The translations under genes were made by a program, and so were the position numbers. The notes under the pieces are model-generated. The model saw nothing but the letters and a program-made list of their open reading frames with translations, made no database searches and had not been told where the DNA came from. A stretch of 64,000 nucleotides of DNA from Allokutzneria sp. NRRL B-24872 (GTDB lineage Bacteria > Actinomycetota > Actinomycetes > Mycobacteriales > Pseudonocardiaceae): contig NZ_MUMH01000059.1 of NCBI RefSeq assembly GCF_002155965.1, positions 107,989 to 171,988 on the forward strand, written 5' to 3'. Shown here piece by piece: positions 25,453 through 34,443 of this stretch (position 1 is its first letter; every line of letters starts with the position of its first letter).

Positions 25453-25865
25453 ACGCCTATTACGACTTCGAGCACGGCGACAACCCCGAGCGGATCACCA
25501 GCGCGGAGCAGCTGGACGCGGTGCTCAGCGCGGTCCTTGCCACCCGCCCTGCGGAAATCGTGCAGCTGCTCGCCGCTGACAACCCGGGGGCGGGACTGCT
25601 CGATGTCGGGCTCGACCACCGCCGAGGTGTCGGGGTCCTCTACTACTCCGGTCCCTCGCACCGGACCGGCTGTTTCAGCCACGCCTCGACCGCCACCGTC
25701 GCGGCCGATGATCCGGTTCTCTACTACTTCATGAACGCGGACACCGAATACCCGCCCAGCGCGGAAATCCCGGCCGAGTTGGCTATCAGTGCCGCGCAGG
25801 AGTACATGCGCACCGGACAGCGGCCCACCTCCGTGGACTGGCAGCCCGCGCGGCCGGACAGCTGA
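25440..25865 (+). CDS. Imm1-family immunity protein
   Basis: About 141 residues from GTG 25440 (or 25443), overlapping the deaminase gene. The C-terminal signature EIPAELAISAAQEYMRTGQR followed by PTSVDWQPAR matches Imm1, the immunity family regularly found after SCP1.201-type deaminases. The central GLDHRRGVGVLYYSGPSHRT is also typical. It would neutralise the cognate toxin in the cytoplasm. A second Imm1 protein with the same ending (GQRPKSIHWQPG) lies at 34444. Confidence 0.8.
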   Translation: MVELNAYYDFEHGDNPERITSAEQLDAVLSAVLATRPAEIVQLLAADNPGAGLLDVGLDHRRGVGVLYYSGPSHRTGCFSHASTATVAADDPVLYYFMNADTEYPPSAEIPAELAISAAQEYMRTGQRPTSVDWQPARPDS

Positions 25866-25907
25866 GGCTGAAACCCCGCGACAAGCACGGCGGCGCCCGC
25901 CACTCTC

Positions 25908-25925
25908 TTGATCCTCACCGATCAA
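25908..25925 (+). promoter_or_regulatory. Inverted repeat upstream of the S37 peptidase gene
   Basis: TTGATC-CTCACC-GATCAA lies 13 bp before the TTG start and merges into the AAGGGGGA ribosome site. It could be an operator or a translational hairpin. There is no T-run, so termination is unlikely. Confidence 0.35.
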
Positions 25926-25937
25926 GGGGGAACTGGG

Positions 25938-27320
25938 TTGTTCACGAAGTTACGCAGGCTCGTGGCCGCGAGCACCGTCATCGCGGTCGCGGCGGCGGGC
26001 ACGGCGGGTGCCGCTCCGCAGGAAGACATCCTCGACCAGCTCAAACGGATCCCTGGGCTGACCGTGCTGTCCGAGGGGCCGCCGCCGACCCCGGACACCC
26101 GGTACTTCGTGCTCGGCTACACGCAGCCGGTCGACCACCGGCAGCCTGGCGGCGCGACCTTCCAGCAGCGCCTCCAGCTGGTGCACAAGTCGGCGGCGCG
26201 GCCGACAGTGCTGCACACGACCGGCTACAACCTCTACCCGACCTCGTTCCGCACCGAGCCCACGCAGCTCATCGACGGCAACCAGATCTCCACCGAGCAC
26301 CGGTTCTTCCCGCCGTCGCAACCACAACCGGCGAACTGGGACCACCTCAACATCTGGCAGGCGGCGACCGACCACCACCGCCTGGTGGCCGCGTTCAAGC
26401 CCCTCTACCCGAAGAAGTGGCTGTCCTCCGGTGCCAGCAAGGGTGGCATGACCTCGGTCTACCACAGCCGGTTCTACCCGCGTGACGTCGACGGCGTCGT
26501 CGCGTACGTGGCGCCGAGCGACCACGTCAACGACGAGGACAGCGCCTACGACCGGTTCTTCGCCACCGTGGGCGACGCCGCGTGCCGCACCGCCCTGGCC
26601 GACCTCCAGGTCGAGGCGTTCAAGCGGCGCCCGGAACTGCTCGCGATGCTGACCGAGCACTCGGCCAAGAACGGCTGGACATACGACAAGATCGTCGGCA
26701 ACCTGGACAAGGCGTTCGAGAAGTCCGTGATGGTGCTCAGCTGGGCGTTCTGGCAGTACTCCGGCCAGCAGCACTGCGACAAGGTGCCCACGACCAAGGC
26801 GAGCAGCGCGCAGATCTACGACTACGTGCAGGCCAACGTCGACTTCGGCTCCTTCGCCGACCAGAACCTGATCCAGATGGTGCCGTACTACTTCCAGGCC
26901 ATGAGCGAGCTCGGCTGGCCGCGGCAGAAGCAGCCGCACATCAGCGGCTACCTGAAGTACCCGGACTCCTCGACCATCCACTCCAACGTCCCGAAGGACC
27001 TGCACCGGCCGCACCGCCCCATGGCGATGCTCGACGTGCACAACTGGGTTCGCACGCAGGCGCAGCGAATCCTGTTCGTCAACGGGCAGAACGACCCCTG
27101 GGGTGCCGAGCGGTTCACGCCGAGCGCGCACGACTCCCACAGCTTCACCGCGCCCGGCACCAACCACGGCGCGAAGATCGCCGCGCTCTCCGGAGCCGAC
27201 CGCATCGCCGCGACCGACATCGTGCGCCGCTGGGCGGGCTCCGACGTCCGGCTCAACGGCACCGAGCCCGTGGTCGACCCGAGTCAGCTCGACGTCGTCC
27301 GCACGCCCTTCCCCTTCTGA
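25938..27320 (+). CDS. Secreted S37-family (tripeptidyl aminopeptidase-like) peptidase
   Basis: 460 residues from a TTG at 25938, chosen because AAGGGGGA sits about six bases upstream and the signal peptide FTKLRRLVAASTVIAVAAAG begins there, with cleavage after AGAAP. The Ser nucleophile is in WLSSGASKGGMTSVYHSRF; the catalytic Asp is likely in NGQNDPWGAERF and the His in GTNHGAKIAAL. This pattern is the Streptomyces PS-10/S37 prolyl tripeptidyl aminopeptidase family. It acts outside the cell on peptides. A TTG start is rare and unconfirmed. Confidence 0.85.
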   Translation: MFTKLRRLVAASTVIAVAAAGTAGAAPQEDILDQLKRIPGLTVLSEGPPPTPDTRYFVLGYTQPVDHRQPGGATFQQRLQLVHKSAARPTVLHTTGYNLYPTSFRTEPTQLIDGNQISTEHRFFPPSQPQPANWDHLNIWQAATDHHRLVAAFKPLYPKKWLSSGASKGGMTSVYHSRFYPRDVDGVVAYVAPSDHVNDEDSAYDRFFATVGDAACRTALADLQVEAFKRRPELLAMLTEHSAKNGWTYDKIVGNLDKAFEKSVMVLSWAFWQYSGQQHCDKVPTTKASSAQIYDYVQANVDFGSFADQNLIQMVPYYFQAMSELGWPRQKQPHISGYLKYPDSSTIHSNVPKDLHRPHRPMAMLDVHNWVRTQAQRILFVNGQNDPWGAERFTPSAHDSHSFTAPGTNHGAKIAALSGADRIAATDIVRRWAGSDVRLNGTEPVVDPSQLDVVRTPFPF

Positions 27321-27379
27321 GCCAAGGGAACCAGGCCCCCTCGCTCGCCTCATCGCGCGGCGAGGTGGTCTAGACCCCT

Positions 27380-27441
27380 CCCGTTTCGTACTCCTAGCGG
27401 TAGAAAGAGCGCTCCCAATACCGTTAGGAGTACGAAACGGG
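27380..27441. repeat. Large inverted repeat (23-bp arms) with CebR-like core
   Basis: Arms 27380-27402 and 27419-27441 are complementary at 22 of 23 positions. The 16-base loop contains GAGCGCTCCCA, which matches most of the LacI-type CebR operator TGGGAGCGCTCCCA. There is no T-run after the stem. It sits between the peptidase gene (ends 27320) and a small secreted-protein gene (starts 27583). It may be a regulatory hairpin, an operator array or a small mobile repeat. The rest of the 262-bp gap shows nothing else I can name. Confidence 0.7.
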
Positions 27442-27582
27442 TTCTTGGTGCCCGGGCCGCAGGGCCGGGATTCACGTTTCTCCTGTGACTGAAACCGCTG
27501 TCGGAGCCGATCAGGGTTCCTTATGTTCCCACGTCGGCAAGCAGCACCGCGTTCAACCAGCAGAAGTCGAAGGAGATTCCAC

Positions 27583-27963
27583 ATGCGTGCTCGAGGTGTT
27601 CTCGCGGTCATGGCGACCGGCCTGGCCGTGGCCGGAGGACTGGCAGCACCGATCGCGGCACAGGCGGCACCAGCGGGGTGCGAACCCTACGTCGCCCTCT
27701 ACGTCGATGCCAACCTGCAGCCGTGGCCTGTTCAGGGCGATGGATTCTGCAACAAGAGCTACTTCGACTTGGCGTCTTCGGCACACGACAAGGTGTCCAG
27801 CTGGAGTTTCACGGGCAATCCGGGCACGACCGCTTGCCTGATCGATTACTCCATCGGTCGCGCGATCGAGATCGACCGCATGACGATCCCGAGTTCGCGC
27901 TTCGCCAGCAAGAACGTGCCGTCGGCGGGCAACGACCGGGCTGACGCCGTGCGGTTGTGCTGA
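27583..27963 (+). CDS. Small Sec-secreted protein with four cysteines
   Basis: 126 residues from ATG 27583 behind AAGGAG. MRARGVLAVMATGLAVAGGL and the following AAPIAAQAAPA form the signal peptide. The mature part has four cysteines, including the C-terminal residue, and a SVSSWSF-like beta region. No family recognised. The preceding large inverted repeat may regulate it. Confidence 0.72.
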   Translation: MRARGVLAVMATGLAVAGGLAAPIAAQAAPAGCEPYVALYVDANLQPWPVQGDGFCNKSYFDLASSAHDKVSSWSFTGNPGTTACLIDYSIGRAIEIDRMTIPSSRFASKNVPSAGNDRADAVRLC

Positions 27964-27973
27964 TTCACGGAAG

Positions 27974-28819
27974 CTAACGCCGCACTTCGGTGAAGTCGGC
28001 GATCTGGGCGGCCAGGACGTCAGGGGCGTCCTGCTGCACCAGCGTCCTCGCGCCGGGGACTTCGACGAACTCGGCGTCACGGAAAGCGGACTGGAGGCGG
28101 CGGCCGAGCGCGGGTGTGAACGCGCGGTCGGCCGTCCCCCACACGATGCGAACGGGGCCCTCGAAGGACTTCAGGCGAGTTGACACGTCGAGCAACTCCT
28201 GCGGATCGATGGCGCGGAGGAAGCGGACGGCGTCGTCGCGAACTCCCGGAGAGGTGAGCGCGGGCTCGATCCACGACCGCGTGAGCGAGGCGTCCAGTGC
28301 GCGCCCGAGCAGCCCGAAGCCCAGTGGCGAGCGGCGGACCATGAGGCTGCGCAACGGGAACAGGCCCGCCTTCATCCGGCGCGGGCCCTTGATCAACCGG
28401 AAGATCACGTTGAACGGGAACGGCGGGAAGTTCTCGAACGCGTCGCAGTTCAGCAGCACCACGCGCCCGACGCGGCTGGTGTCGGTGTCGAGGACGAACT
28501 GGACGAGCGCACCCCCGGTGTCGTTGCCGACGAGCACGACTTCGCGCAGGTCGAGCGCCTCCAGGAAGGTCAGGATGTGGCGGGCGACGCCGCGCGGTGA
28601 CAGGTCGGCGCCGGGGTTCATCGGCGTGCGGTGCGAGCCCAGCGGCCAGTCCGGCGCGTAAGAGCGGACGCCGCGCGCGGCGAGCAGGTCGGCGACGCGT
28701 GTCCAGACCGCGCCGTTGGTGAGGAACGGGTGCACGAACACCACGGGTGGCGCTTCGGAGCGCTCCGGCCCGGCGTCGCGGTACGCGAGGGCACCACTGG
28801 GAAGATTGATCGTCGGCAT
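27974..28819 (-). CDS. Alpha/beta hydrolase with Asp nucleophile (dehalogenase/epoxide-hydrolase type)
   Basis: 281 residues, ATG at 28819. The nucleophile elbow reads VLVGNDTGGALVQFV, with Asp where lipases have Ser. Haloalkane dehalogenases and epoxide hydrolases use this form. The oxyanion region is FVHPFLTNGAVWTRV, and the strand IVWGTADRAFTP carries the candidate second acid. The usual C-terminal His is hard to place: near the end I see VPGARTLVQQDAP, where relatives have a His, so activity is uncertain. Divergent from a TetR gene. Confidence 0.8.
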   Translation of the reverse strand: MPTINLPSGALAYRDAGPERSEAPPVVFVHPFLTNGAVWTRVADLLAARGVRSYAPDWPLGSHRTPMNPGADLSPRGVARHILTFLEALDLREVVLVGNDTGGALVQFVLDTDTSRVGRVVLLNCDAFENFPPFPFNVIFRLIKGPRRMKAGLFPLRSLMVRRSPLGFGLLGRALDASLTRSWIEPALTSPGVRDDAVRFLRAIDPQELLDVSTRLKSFEGPVRIVWGTADRAFTPALGRRLQSAFRDAEFVEVPGARTLVQQDAPDVLAAQIADFTEVRR

Positions 28820-28843
28820 GCGACTCCTTCACCGATGAAGTTA

Positions 28844-28880
28844 CATACAGACTGCACGCAACTTACGGACGGAGTGTATG
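28844..28880. promoter_or_regulatory. Candidate TetR operator
   Basis: CATACA (28844-28849) and TGTATG (28875-28880) form outer dyad arms across the 58-bp divergent gap, with the distal arm overlapping the TetR start codon. Interior symmetry is weak, so the true site may be a part of this stretch. Confidence 0.35.
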
Positions 28881-29480
28881 AAAGTGCCACGGCGGACACA
28901 AGCGGACCGCACGGCCGCCACCCGCGCCGCCCTGGTCGCGGCGGGCCGCAAGCTCTTCGCCGAGCACGGGTTCGCGGGCGTCGGCACCGAGACCCTGGTC
29001 CGCGAGGCCGGGGTCAGCAGGGGCGCGCTCTACCACCAGTTCGGCGACAAGACCGAGCTGTTCGCCGAGGTCCTGGCCGACGTCGAGGGCACGGTGACGC
29101 AGAGCCTGGCCGCCGCCGTCCCCCTCGACGGCGACCTCGTCGCCGTCATGACCAGCGCGCTGGAAGCGTGGCTGGACGCCTGCGAGAACCCGGAGATCCA
29201 GCGGATCGTGCTGATCGACGGCCCTTCGGTGCTCGGCTGGGCGCGGTGGCGCGCGATCTGCCAGCCGCACGTGCTCGGCCTCATCCAGGCCGCTCTCGCG
29301 CAGGCCGCCGCGGACGGCGAGATGCCGCCGCTGCCGGTGAAGCCGCTCGGGCACGTCCTGCTCGCCGTCGCCGACGAGGCCGCGCTGTACCTCAACGACG
29401 CCGACGACCGGGCGAGCGCGCGCGAAGAGATCATGCAGATCGTCAGCGCCCTGCTGCGCGCGCTCGTCACTCCACAGTAG
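28878..29480 (+). CDS. TetR-family transcriptional regulator
   Basis: 200 residues, ATG at 28878. The HTH is in FAGVGTETLVREAGVSRGAL followed by YHQFGDKTELFAEV, the TetR hallmark. The C-terminal ligand domain resembles TetR_C_ domains with conserved IQRIVLIDGPSVLGWARW. Divergent from the hydrolase, its probable target. The 3' end overlaps the convergent SARP-like gene by 14 bp. Confidence 0.9.
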   Translation: MKVPRRTQADRTAATRAALVAAGRKLFAEHGFAGVGTETLVREAGVSRGALYHQFGDKTELFAEVLADVEGTVTQSLAAAVPLDGDLVAVMTSALEAWLDACENPEIQRIVLIDGPSVLGWARWRAICQPHVLGLIQAALAQAAADGEMPPLPVKPLGHVLLAVADEAALYLNDADDRASAREEIMQIVSALLRALVTPQ

Positions 29481-32400
29481 ACAGAATCTCGCCGAGCGGG
29501 ATTTCCTTGCCCCGCAAGAACTCCTCCGCAAAGGACGGCAGCGCTTGGTCGCCGGAGCGGGCGATGCGGTCGACGTCGTCACGCTCAGCGGGCGGCAGCG
29601 GGAAACCGGCGGACTCGCGGATCACCTCCGCTGCTCCGAGCAGTCGCGCGGCGGCGACGGCGTCGCCCGCGAGCAGGCGCGCTCCGGCGAAACCCTCCAG
29701 CGACAGCGCCACCGCGCGCGGGTCCTCCGCCTGCTGAGCGGCCGCCATTCCCTTGCGGTGCCAGGAAACGGCGGCCTCGACGTCACCTCGTTGCTCAGCG
29801 ACGAAACCGAGCTGCGCCAGGACGAACGCCATGCCGGTGGCGTAGCCGATGCTGCGCTCCCAGTCCAATGTGGACAGAAGGTGCGCCTCGGCGGTGTCGA
29901 GCAGCCCGAGGCGGCGTGCGGCCAGGGCGATGCCGCCCCGGGCGAAGCCGATCTGCGGCGCGATGGAGTGCTCCGTCGCCACCTGGAGGGCGCGTTGGCC
30001 GAACTCCACCGCCGCCGGGTAATCGCCTTGCAGCACCGCCACTCTGGCCCGACGGCCGAGCAGCTGAGCGACCGCGGGCCACAGCTGTAGTTCCTCGGCA
30101 GCGCCCAAGGCCTCCTCGCACAGCCGGGCCGAGCGCTCGTGGTCGCCCGCGATGTCGGCGACCGCGGTCAGCACCTCGGCGGCCTGCACCCGGCCCCAGC
30201 CGTCACCGAGTTCGGTGAACAGCGCCGCCGCCTGCGCGGCCTCAGCCTCGGCGGCCGCCGGATCTCCCCTGATCAGCGAGTTTTCCGAGCTGAACATCAG
30301 TACGGCGGCCAGGTGCCACCGATCGCCGAGCCGCTCGAACTCCGCCCGCGCCTGGTCGAGCAGTTCGCGCGCGGCGACCGGCGCGCGACTGCGCCCGGCG
30401 AAGCCCAGCCAGGACCGCGTCCAGGCGAGCACGTCCGGCGCGCCCAGCTCGGCGCAGCGCCGCAGCAGCTCCTCGCCCTGGCCGAGCGGATCGGGCTCGC
30501 AGCCGAGCAGGAAGCCGAAGCCGAGTCGCCACGCGCTCGCCTGCGCACCGGCGACGGGACCGGCCTGCTCCACGACCACGCTGAGCAGGCGGTGACCCAC
30601 CTGGAGCGTGCCCCGCAGGTACCAGTACCAGGCCATCCCGGTGACCAGGTCCAGGCCGAGCGCGGTCTCGCCGAGGTTGACGGCGCTGCGCACGGCGGCG
30701 TGCACGTTCACCGCTTCCTCGTCCAGCAGGCGCAGGTGTTCCCGCTGGCCAGGACCTCGGAGGTGAGCGTTCGCGGTGAGCACCAGTTCGCGGAAGCACC
30801 GCGCGTGCCGGAGCTGCGTCGCTGCGGTCTCCCCCGCCTCCTCCAGCCGCTCGGCGCCGTAGGCCCTGATGCTCTCCAGCAGCCGGTAGCGCGTCCGCTC
30901 CCCCTCGGTCGTGACCGTGACCAGCGACCGATCCACCAGGTGCGCCAACACGTCCATCACCTCGCAGCCGTCCACCGCAGCACCGGCGCACACCGCTTCG
31001 GCCGCGCTCAGGCTGAGGCTGCCGGGCTGTGCGGCGAGCCTGCGCAGCACAGCCTGCTCGGCCGGGGAGAGCAGGTCCCAGCTCCAGTCGATCATCGACC
31101 GCAGGGTCCGCTGCCGTGCTGGCGCGGTGCGCGGACCCGTTGTGAGCACCCGGAAACGGTCGTCCAGCCGCACGGCGAGGTCGTGCACGCCGAGCGCGCG
31201 CACGCGACTGGCCGCCAGCTCGATCGCCAGTGGCAGCCCGTCGAGCGCGCGGCAGATGCTCGCGATCACCTTGACGTTGTCCGGTCGCAAGGCGAATCCG
31301 GGGCTCGCGGCGCTCGCGCGCCGCACGAACAGCTCCACCGAGCCGAGCCGCCCAGCGCTCTCCGGGTCGATGTCGTCAGGCTCGGGCAGCTCCAACGGCG
31401 GTACCGCGACGAGCTGTTCTCCAGTGGCACCAAGGGGTTCACGACTCGTCGCGAGCACGCGCAGCTCGGGCGCGGCGGCGAGCAGGGAATCCGCCAAGCG
31501 CGCCGCCGCGTCGATGACGTGCTCGCAGTTGTCCAGCACCAACAACACCCGCTGCGCGCGCAACGCCATGGCGAGGCCGGCCTGGCCCGTGTCGTCGCGC
31601 GCTCCGACCGCGGCGGCGATCTTCTCCGCGACGACGTTCGCGTCAGCACTCCGTATCACGTCGGCGAGTTCGACCAGCCACACGCCGTCAAGGCCGTCGT
31701 CGAGAACGGTCCTGGCCGTCTCCACCGCGAGCCGGGTCTTGCCGACGCCGCCGGGTCCGACGAGCGTGACCAGGCGCGCGCCCGCGAGCGCCGCGCGAGC
31801 TTCGGTGAGGGCGCCAGCTCGGCCGACCAGCTCGCTGACGGGTGCGGGGAGGTTGGTCGCGCTCACCCGCTGCGCGGCGTCCAGGGTCGGGTCCTGCGTC
31901 AGGATCTCCTGTCGCAGCCGCACGATCGCCGGGCCTGGGTCGAGGCCGAGTTCGTCAGCCAGCTCCGTGCGCAGCCGGTCGTAGCTGTCCAGCGCCTCGG
32001 TCTGTCGCCCGGCGCGGTAGAGCGCGCGCATCTGGGCCGCGCGCAGCCGTTCGCGCAGCGGGTGCTGGTCCACGAGCGCCCGCAGCTCGTCGATGAGCGA
32101 GGCGTGCTCGCCGACCGCCAAGCGCGCTTCGGCGTGGTCCTCGATCGCGGTCAACCGCAGCTCGCGCAGTCGTTCGGCCTCGGCGCGCGCGAAGTCGTCC
32201 TCGGCGAACTCCGCGAAGGGCTCGCCGCGCCACAGCGACAACGCTTCGCCGAGCAGTGCCGCCGTTTCCGCAGGCTGTGACGCCGCGCGCGCGGCACGCA
32301 CGAGTGCGCCGAAACGCCCGGCGTCCACGGCTTCCTCCGCGACGCGCAGCGTGTAGCCAGCGGGCTGCGAGACCAGCAGGTCGCGATCGTCGGCCAGCGC

Positions 32401-32616
32401 GCGGCGGAGCTGGGAGACCTTCACGTGCAGCGCGCCGGACGCGTCCTTGGGCGCTGTCTCGCCCCACAGGTCCTCGATGAGCCGGTCCGCCGTCACCGGT
32501 TCGCCCGCGTGCACCAGCAGATCGGCCAGCAGAGCGCGGACCTTCGCGCCGGGCACCCGCACGGGCTCGCCCAGCTCGGTCCACACGGCCAGCGGGCCCA
32601 GCACCCCGAAACGCAT
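29467..32616 (-). CDS. SARP/AfsR-like regulator: BTAD plus NB-ARC plus TPR
   Basis: 1049 residues, ATG at 32616. Residues 1-95 form an OmpR-like winged helix (SGALHVKVSQLRRALADD), 96-245 the BTAD domain. Walker A GPGGVGKTRLAVET starts near residue 287 and GLPLAIELAASRVRALG is the NB-ARC GLPL motif. The remainder is TPR-like helices. This is the AfsR/large-SARP architecture, in which ATP binding and TPR contacts control DNA binding. Targets are probably nearby or a secondary-metabolite cluster; the divergent FMN reductase/MFS pair is one candidate. Confidence 0.92.
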   Translation of the reverse strand: MRFGVLGPLAVWTELGEPVRVPGAKVRALLADLLVHAGEPVTADRLIEDLWGETAPKDASGALHVKVSQLRRALADDRDLLVSQPAGYTLRVAEEAVDAGRFGALVRAARAASQPAETAALLGEALSLWRGEPFAEFAEDDFARAEAERLRELRLTAIEDHAEARLAVGEHASLIDELRALVDQHPLRERLRAAQMRALYRAGRQTEALDSYDRLRTELADELGLDPGPAIVRLRQEILTQDPTLDAAQRVSATNLPAPVSELVGRAGALTEARAALAGARLVTLVGPGGVGKTRLAVETARTVLDDGLDGVWLVELADVIRSADANVVAEKIAAAVGARDDTGQAGLAMALRAQRVLLVLDNCEHVIDAAARLADSLLAAAPELRVLATSREPLGATGEQLVAVPPLELPEPDDIDPESAGRLGSVELFVRRASAASPGFALRPDNVKVIASICRALDGLPLAIELAASRVRALGVHDLAVRLDDRFRVLTTGPRTAPARQRTLRSMIDWSWDLLSPAEQAVLRRLAAQPGSLSLSAAEAVCAGAAVDGCEVMDVLAHLVDRSLVTVTTEGERTRYRLLESIRAYGAERLEEAGETAATQLRHARCFRELVLTANAHLRGPGQREHLRLLDEEAVNVHAAVRSAVNLGETALGLDLVTGMAWYWYLRGTLQVGHRLLSVVVEQAGPVAGAQASAWRLGFGFLLGCEPDPLGQGEELLRRCAELGAPDVLAWTRSWLGFAGRSRAPVAARELLDQARAEFERLGDRWHLAAVLMFSSENSLIRGDPAAAEAEAAQAAALFTELGDGWGRVQAAEVLTAVADIAGDHERSARLCEEALGAAEELQLWPAVAQLLGRRARVAVLQGDYPAAVEFGQRALQVATEHSIAPQIGFARGGIALAARRLGLLDTAEAHLLSTLDWERSIGYATGMAFVLAQLGFVAEQRGDVEAAVSWHRKGMAAAQQAEDPRAVALSLEGFAGARLLAGDAVAAARLLGAAEVIRESAGFPLPPAERDDVDRIARSGDQALPSFAEEFLRGKEIPLGEILSTVE

Positions 32617-32724
32617 CGGCCGAGCATAGGCGGCTGGTCAGGGGGCGATCAGCCGACGGGAAGAAGTCCGTAAGCACCCGCGCGCAGTGTCCTTCCAGGA
32701 ACTCCGAACGGAAAGGAACGGACC

Positions 32725-33285
32725 GTGAGCTTCTCCCTGGTAGGCATCTCCGGCAGCCTCCGCGCCGCCGCGTTCAGCACCGCCGTTCTGCGCGCCGCGA
32801 GCGAGGTCGCCCCCGCCGACGCGGCACTGACCCTGTGGCCCGACCTAGCCGTGGTGCCGCCGTTCAACGAGGACCACGAGGCGGACCCCGCTCCGGCCGT
32901 CACCGCGATGGTCGAGGTCATCGCGGCGGCGGACGGCCTGGTGATCGCCACCCCGGAGTACAACGCTGGCATCCCCGGCCAGCTCAAGAACGCGCTCGAC
33001 TGGGCTTCGCGCCCCTACGGCGAGAGCGTGCTGACCGGCAAGCCCGTCGCGGTGATCGGTGTCAGCCCCAGCGACTACGGGGCCGACTGGTCCCAGCAGG
33101 CGCTGCGCAAGGTGCTCTCCGCCGCGGGCGCTGACGTGCTGGAGACCAAGGTGTGCGTGCCGCGCGCCGACTCGCTCGTCGACGACGCGGGGCGGATGGC
33201 CGACGCCGCGACCGCCGGGCGGCTGCGCGACCTCGTCGTGGACCTGCGCGGCCTGCTCCAGCGCCGGGCCGAGGTCGCGTCGTGA
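32725..33285 (+). CDS. NADPH-dependent FMN reductase
   Basis: 186 residues, GTG at 32725. The flavodoxin-like fold shows LVGISGSLRAAAFSTAVLRA for phosphate binding and IATPEYNAGIPGQLKNALDW, the signature of the NADPH-dependent FMN/quinone reductase family (ChrR/YieF, SsuE-like). It supplies reduced flavin or reduces quinones. Overlaps the next gene by four bases. Confidence 0.9.
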   Translation: MSFSLVGISGSLRAAAFSTAVLRAASEVAPADAALTLWPDLAVVPPFNEDHEADPAPAVTAMVEVIAAADGLVIATPEYNAGIPGQLKNALDWASRPYGESVLTGKPVAVIGVSPSDYGADWSQQALRKVLSAAGADVLETKVCVPRADSLVDDAGRMADAATAGRLRDLVVDLRGLLQRRAEVAS

Positions 33286-34430
33286 TCCGCACGGGCTGGC
33301 TGGGCCTGCTGGCCGGGCCGATGTCCTTCGGCATGGCCGCGCCGACCTTGTTGCTGCCCGTCGCTGCGGGCCAGCTCGGCGTGTCCGTGGCCGCCGCGAC
33401 GTGGATCGTGACGATGTTCGGGTGGGGCATCACCGTCGGCACTCCCCTGGCCGCGGCCGTGCTCGCCGCCCGTGGGCAGCGCTCGACGGTGCTGCTCGCC
33501 TCGGGCTTCATCGTGGCCGGGTCCGTCGTGCTGCTGACCGTGCCTTCACTTGCCGCCCTGGCAACCGCGAGCGCCGTGCAGGCGTTGGGCTCGGCCGCGA
33601 TGCTCGTCGTCGCGATGGACCTGGCCACGACGCCCGCGCAGATGGGCGTGATCACCTCCGGCCTCGCCGTGGTCGGCGCCACCGGGCCCGTCGTCGGCTC
33701 GCTGATCGGCTCGGCCGTGTCGTGGCAGGCGGCGTTCGCGTTGCCGTTGCTCAGCTTGCTGGCGGTGCCGGTCGTCCTGCGGAGTGCCCGCGCGAGGGGT
33801 GCGGACACCGCGTTCGACGTTCTGGGCGCTGCGGTGCTGGCTGTGCTCGTGGGCGCCGTCGTGCTCCTCCCGCACCAGCCGCTGTGGGGCGGTCTCGCCG
33901 TGGTGCTGGGCCTGCTCGCGCTGCTCTGGCGGGTCCGCGTTCAGCCGTCCGGTCTCGTTCCCGCCGAGGTCGTGCGCCGCCCCCGCTTCCTGCTCGCCTC
34001 GGCGCTCGCCACGGTGTTCGCGGTGATCAACTTCGGCCTCATCTACGCCGCGCCCGCGCTCATCACCGCCCGCGCCGGGTGGAGCACGGCGTCGATCGGC
34101 AGCGCGCTGCTGTGGCCGCTGCTGCTCGGCGGCGCGCTGTCCTGGCTCGTCGTCGCGGCCTCCGCCCGGATCGGCTCGGGCCCGATGACCGTGCTGCTGC
34201 TGGCCGGCGGCGCGCTCGCGCTGGTGTTGAGCACGGGATCGGCGTTGCTGGTCCTGCTCGGCGTCTTCGCCGGTTCCATCACCGCCGCCTCAGGCCAGGG
34301 CATCCTCGGAATGCGCGCCGCCGCCACGGTTCCGGAGCACCACCGCAACACCGCGCTCGGCCTGTTCAACTCCTGCTACCTGCTCGGCTTCGCGATCGGC
34401 CCCGCGCTGGCCACCTTGCTCACCACGTGA
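33282..34430 (+). CDS. MFS transporter
   Basis: 382 residues, GTG at 33282 overlapping the reductase stop (GTGA). About twelve membrane segments are visible; WIVTMFGWGITVGTPLAAAV belongs to TM2 and the late GQGILGMRAAATVPEHHRNT joins TM10-11. Most similar to Bcr/CflA or DHA-type exporters. Coupling to a flavin/quinone reductase suggests export of a redox-active compound. Confidence 0.85.
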   Translation: MIRTGWLGLLAGPMSFGMAAPTLLLPVAAGQLGVSVAAATWIVTMFGWGITVGTPLAAAVLAARGQRSTVLLASGFIVAGSVVLLTVPSLAALATASAVQALGSAAMLVVAMDLATTPAQMGVITSGLAVVGATGPVVGSLIGSAVSWQAAFALPLLSLLAVPVVLRSARARGADTAFDVLGAAVLAVLVGAVVLLPHQPLWGGLAVVLGLLALLWRVRVQPSGLVPAEVVRRPRFLLASALATVFAVINFGLIYAAPALITARAGWSTASIGSALLWPLLLGGALSWLVVAASARIGSGPMTVLLLAGGALALVLSTGSALLVLLGVFAGSITAASGQGILGMRAAATVPEHHRNTALGLFNSCYLLGFAIGPALATLLTT

Positions 34431-34443
34431 GCGCGCTTCGGTC

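Noticed and set aside
30139..32280. A 713-codon plus-strand frame opposite the SARP-like gene
   Set aside because: It is the antisense of a well-supported protein with clear BTAD and NB-ARC motifs; GC-rich codon use keeps the opposite strand open. No motif or ribosome site supports it.
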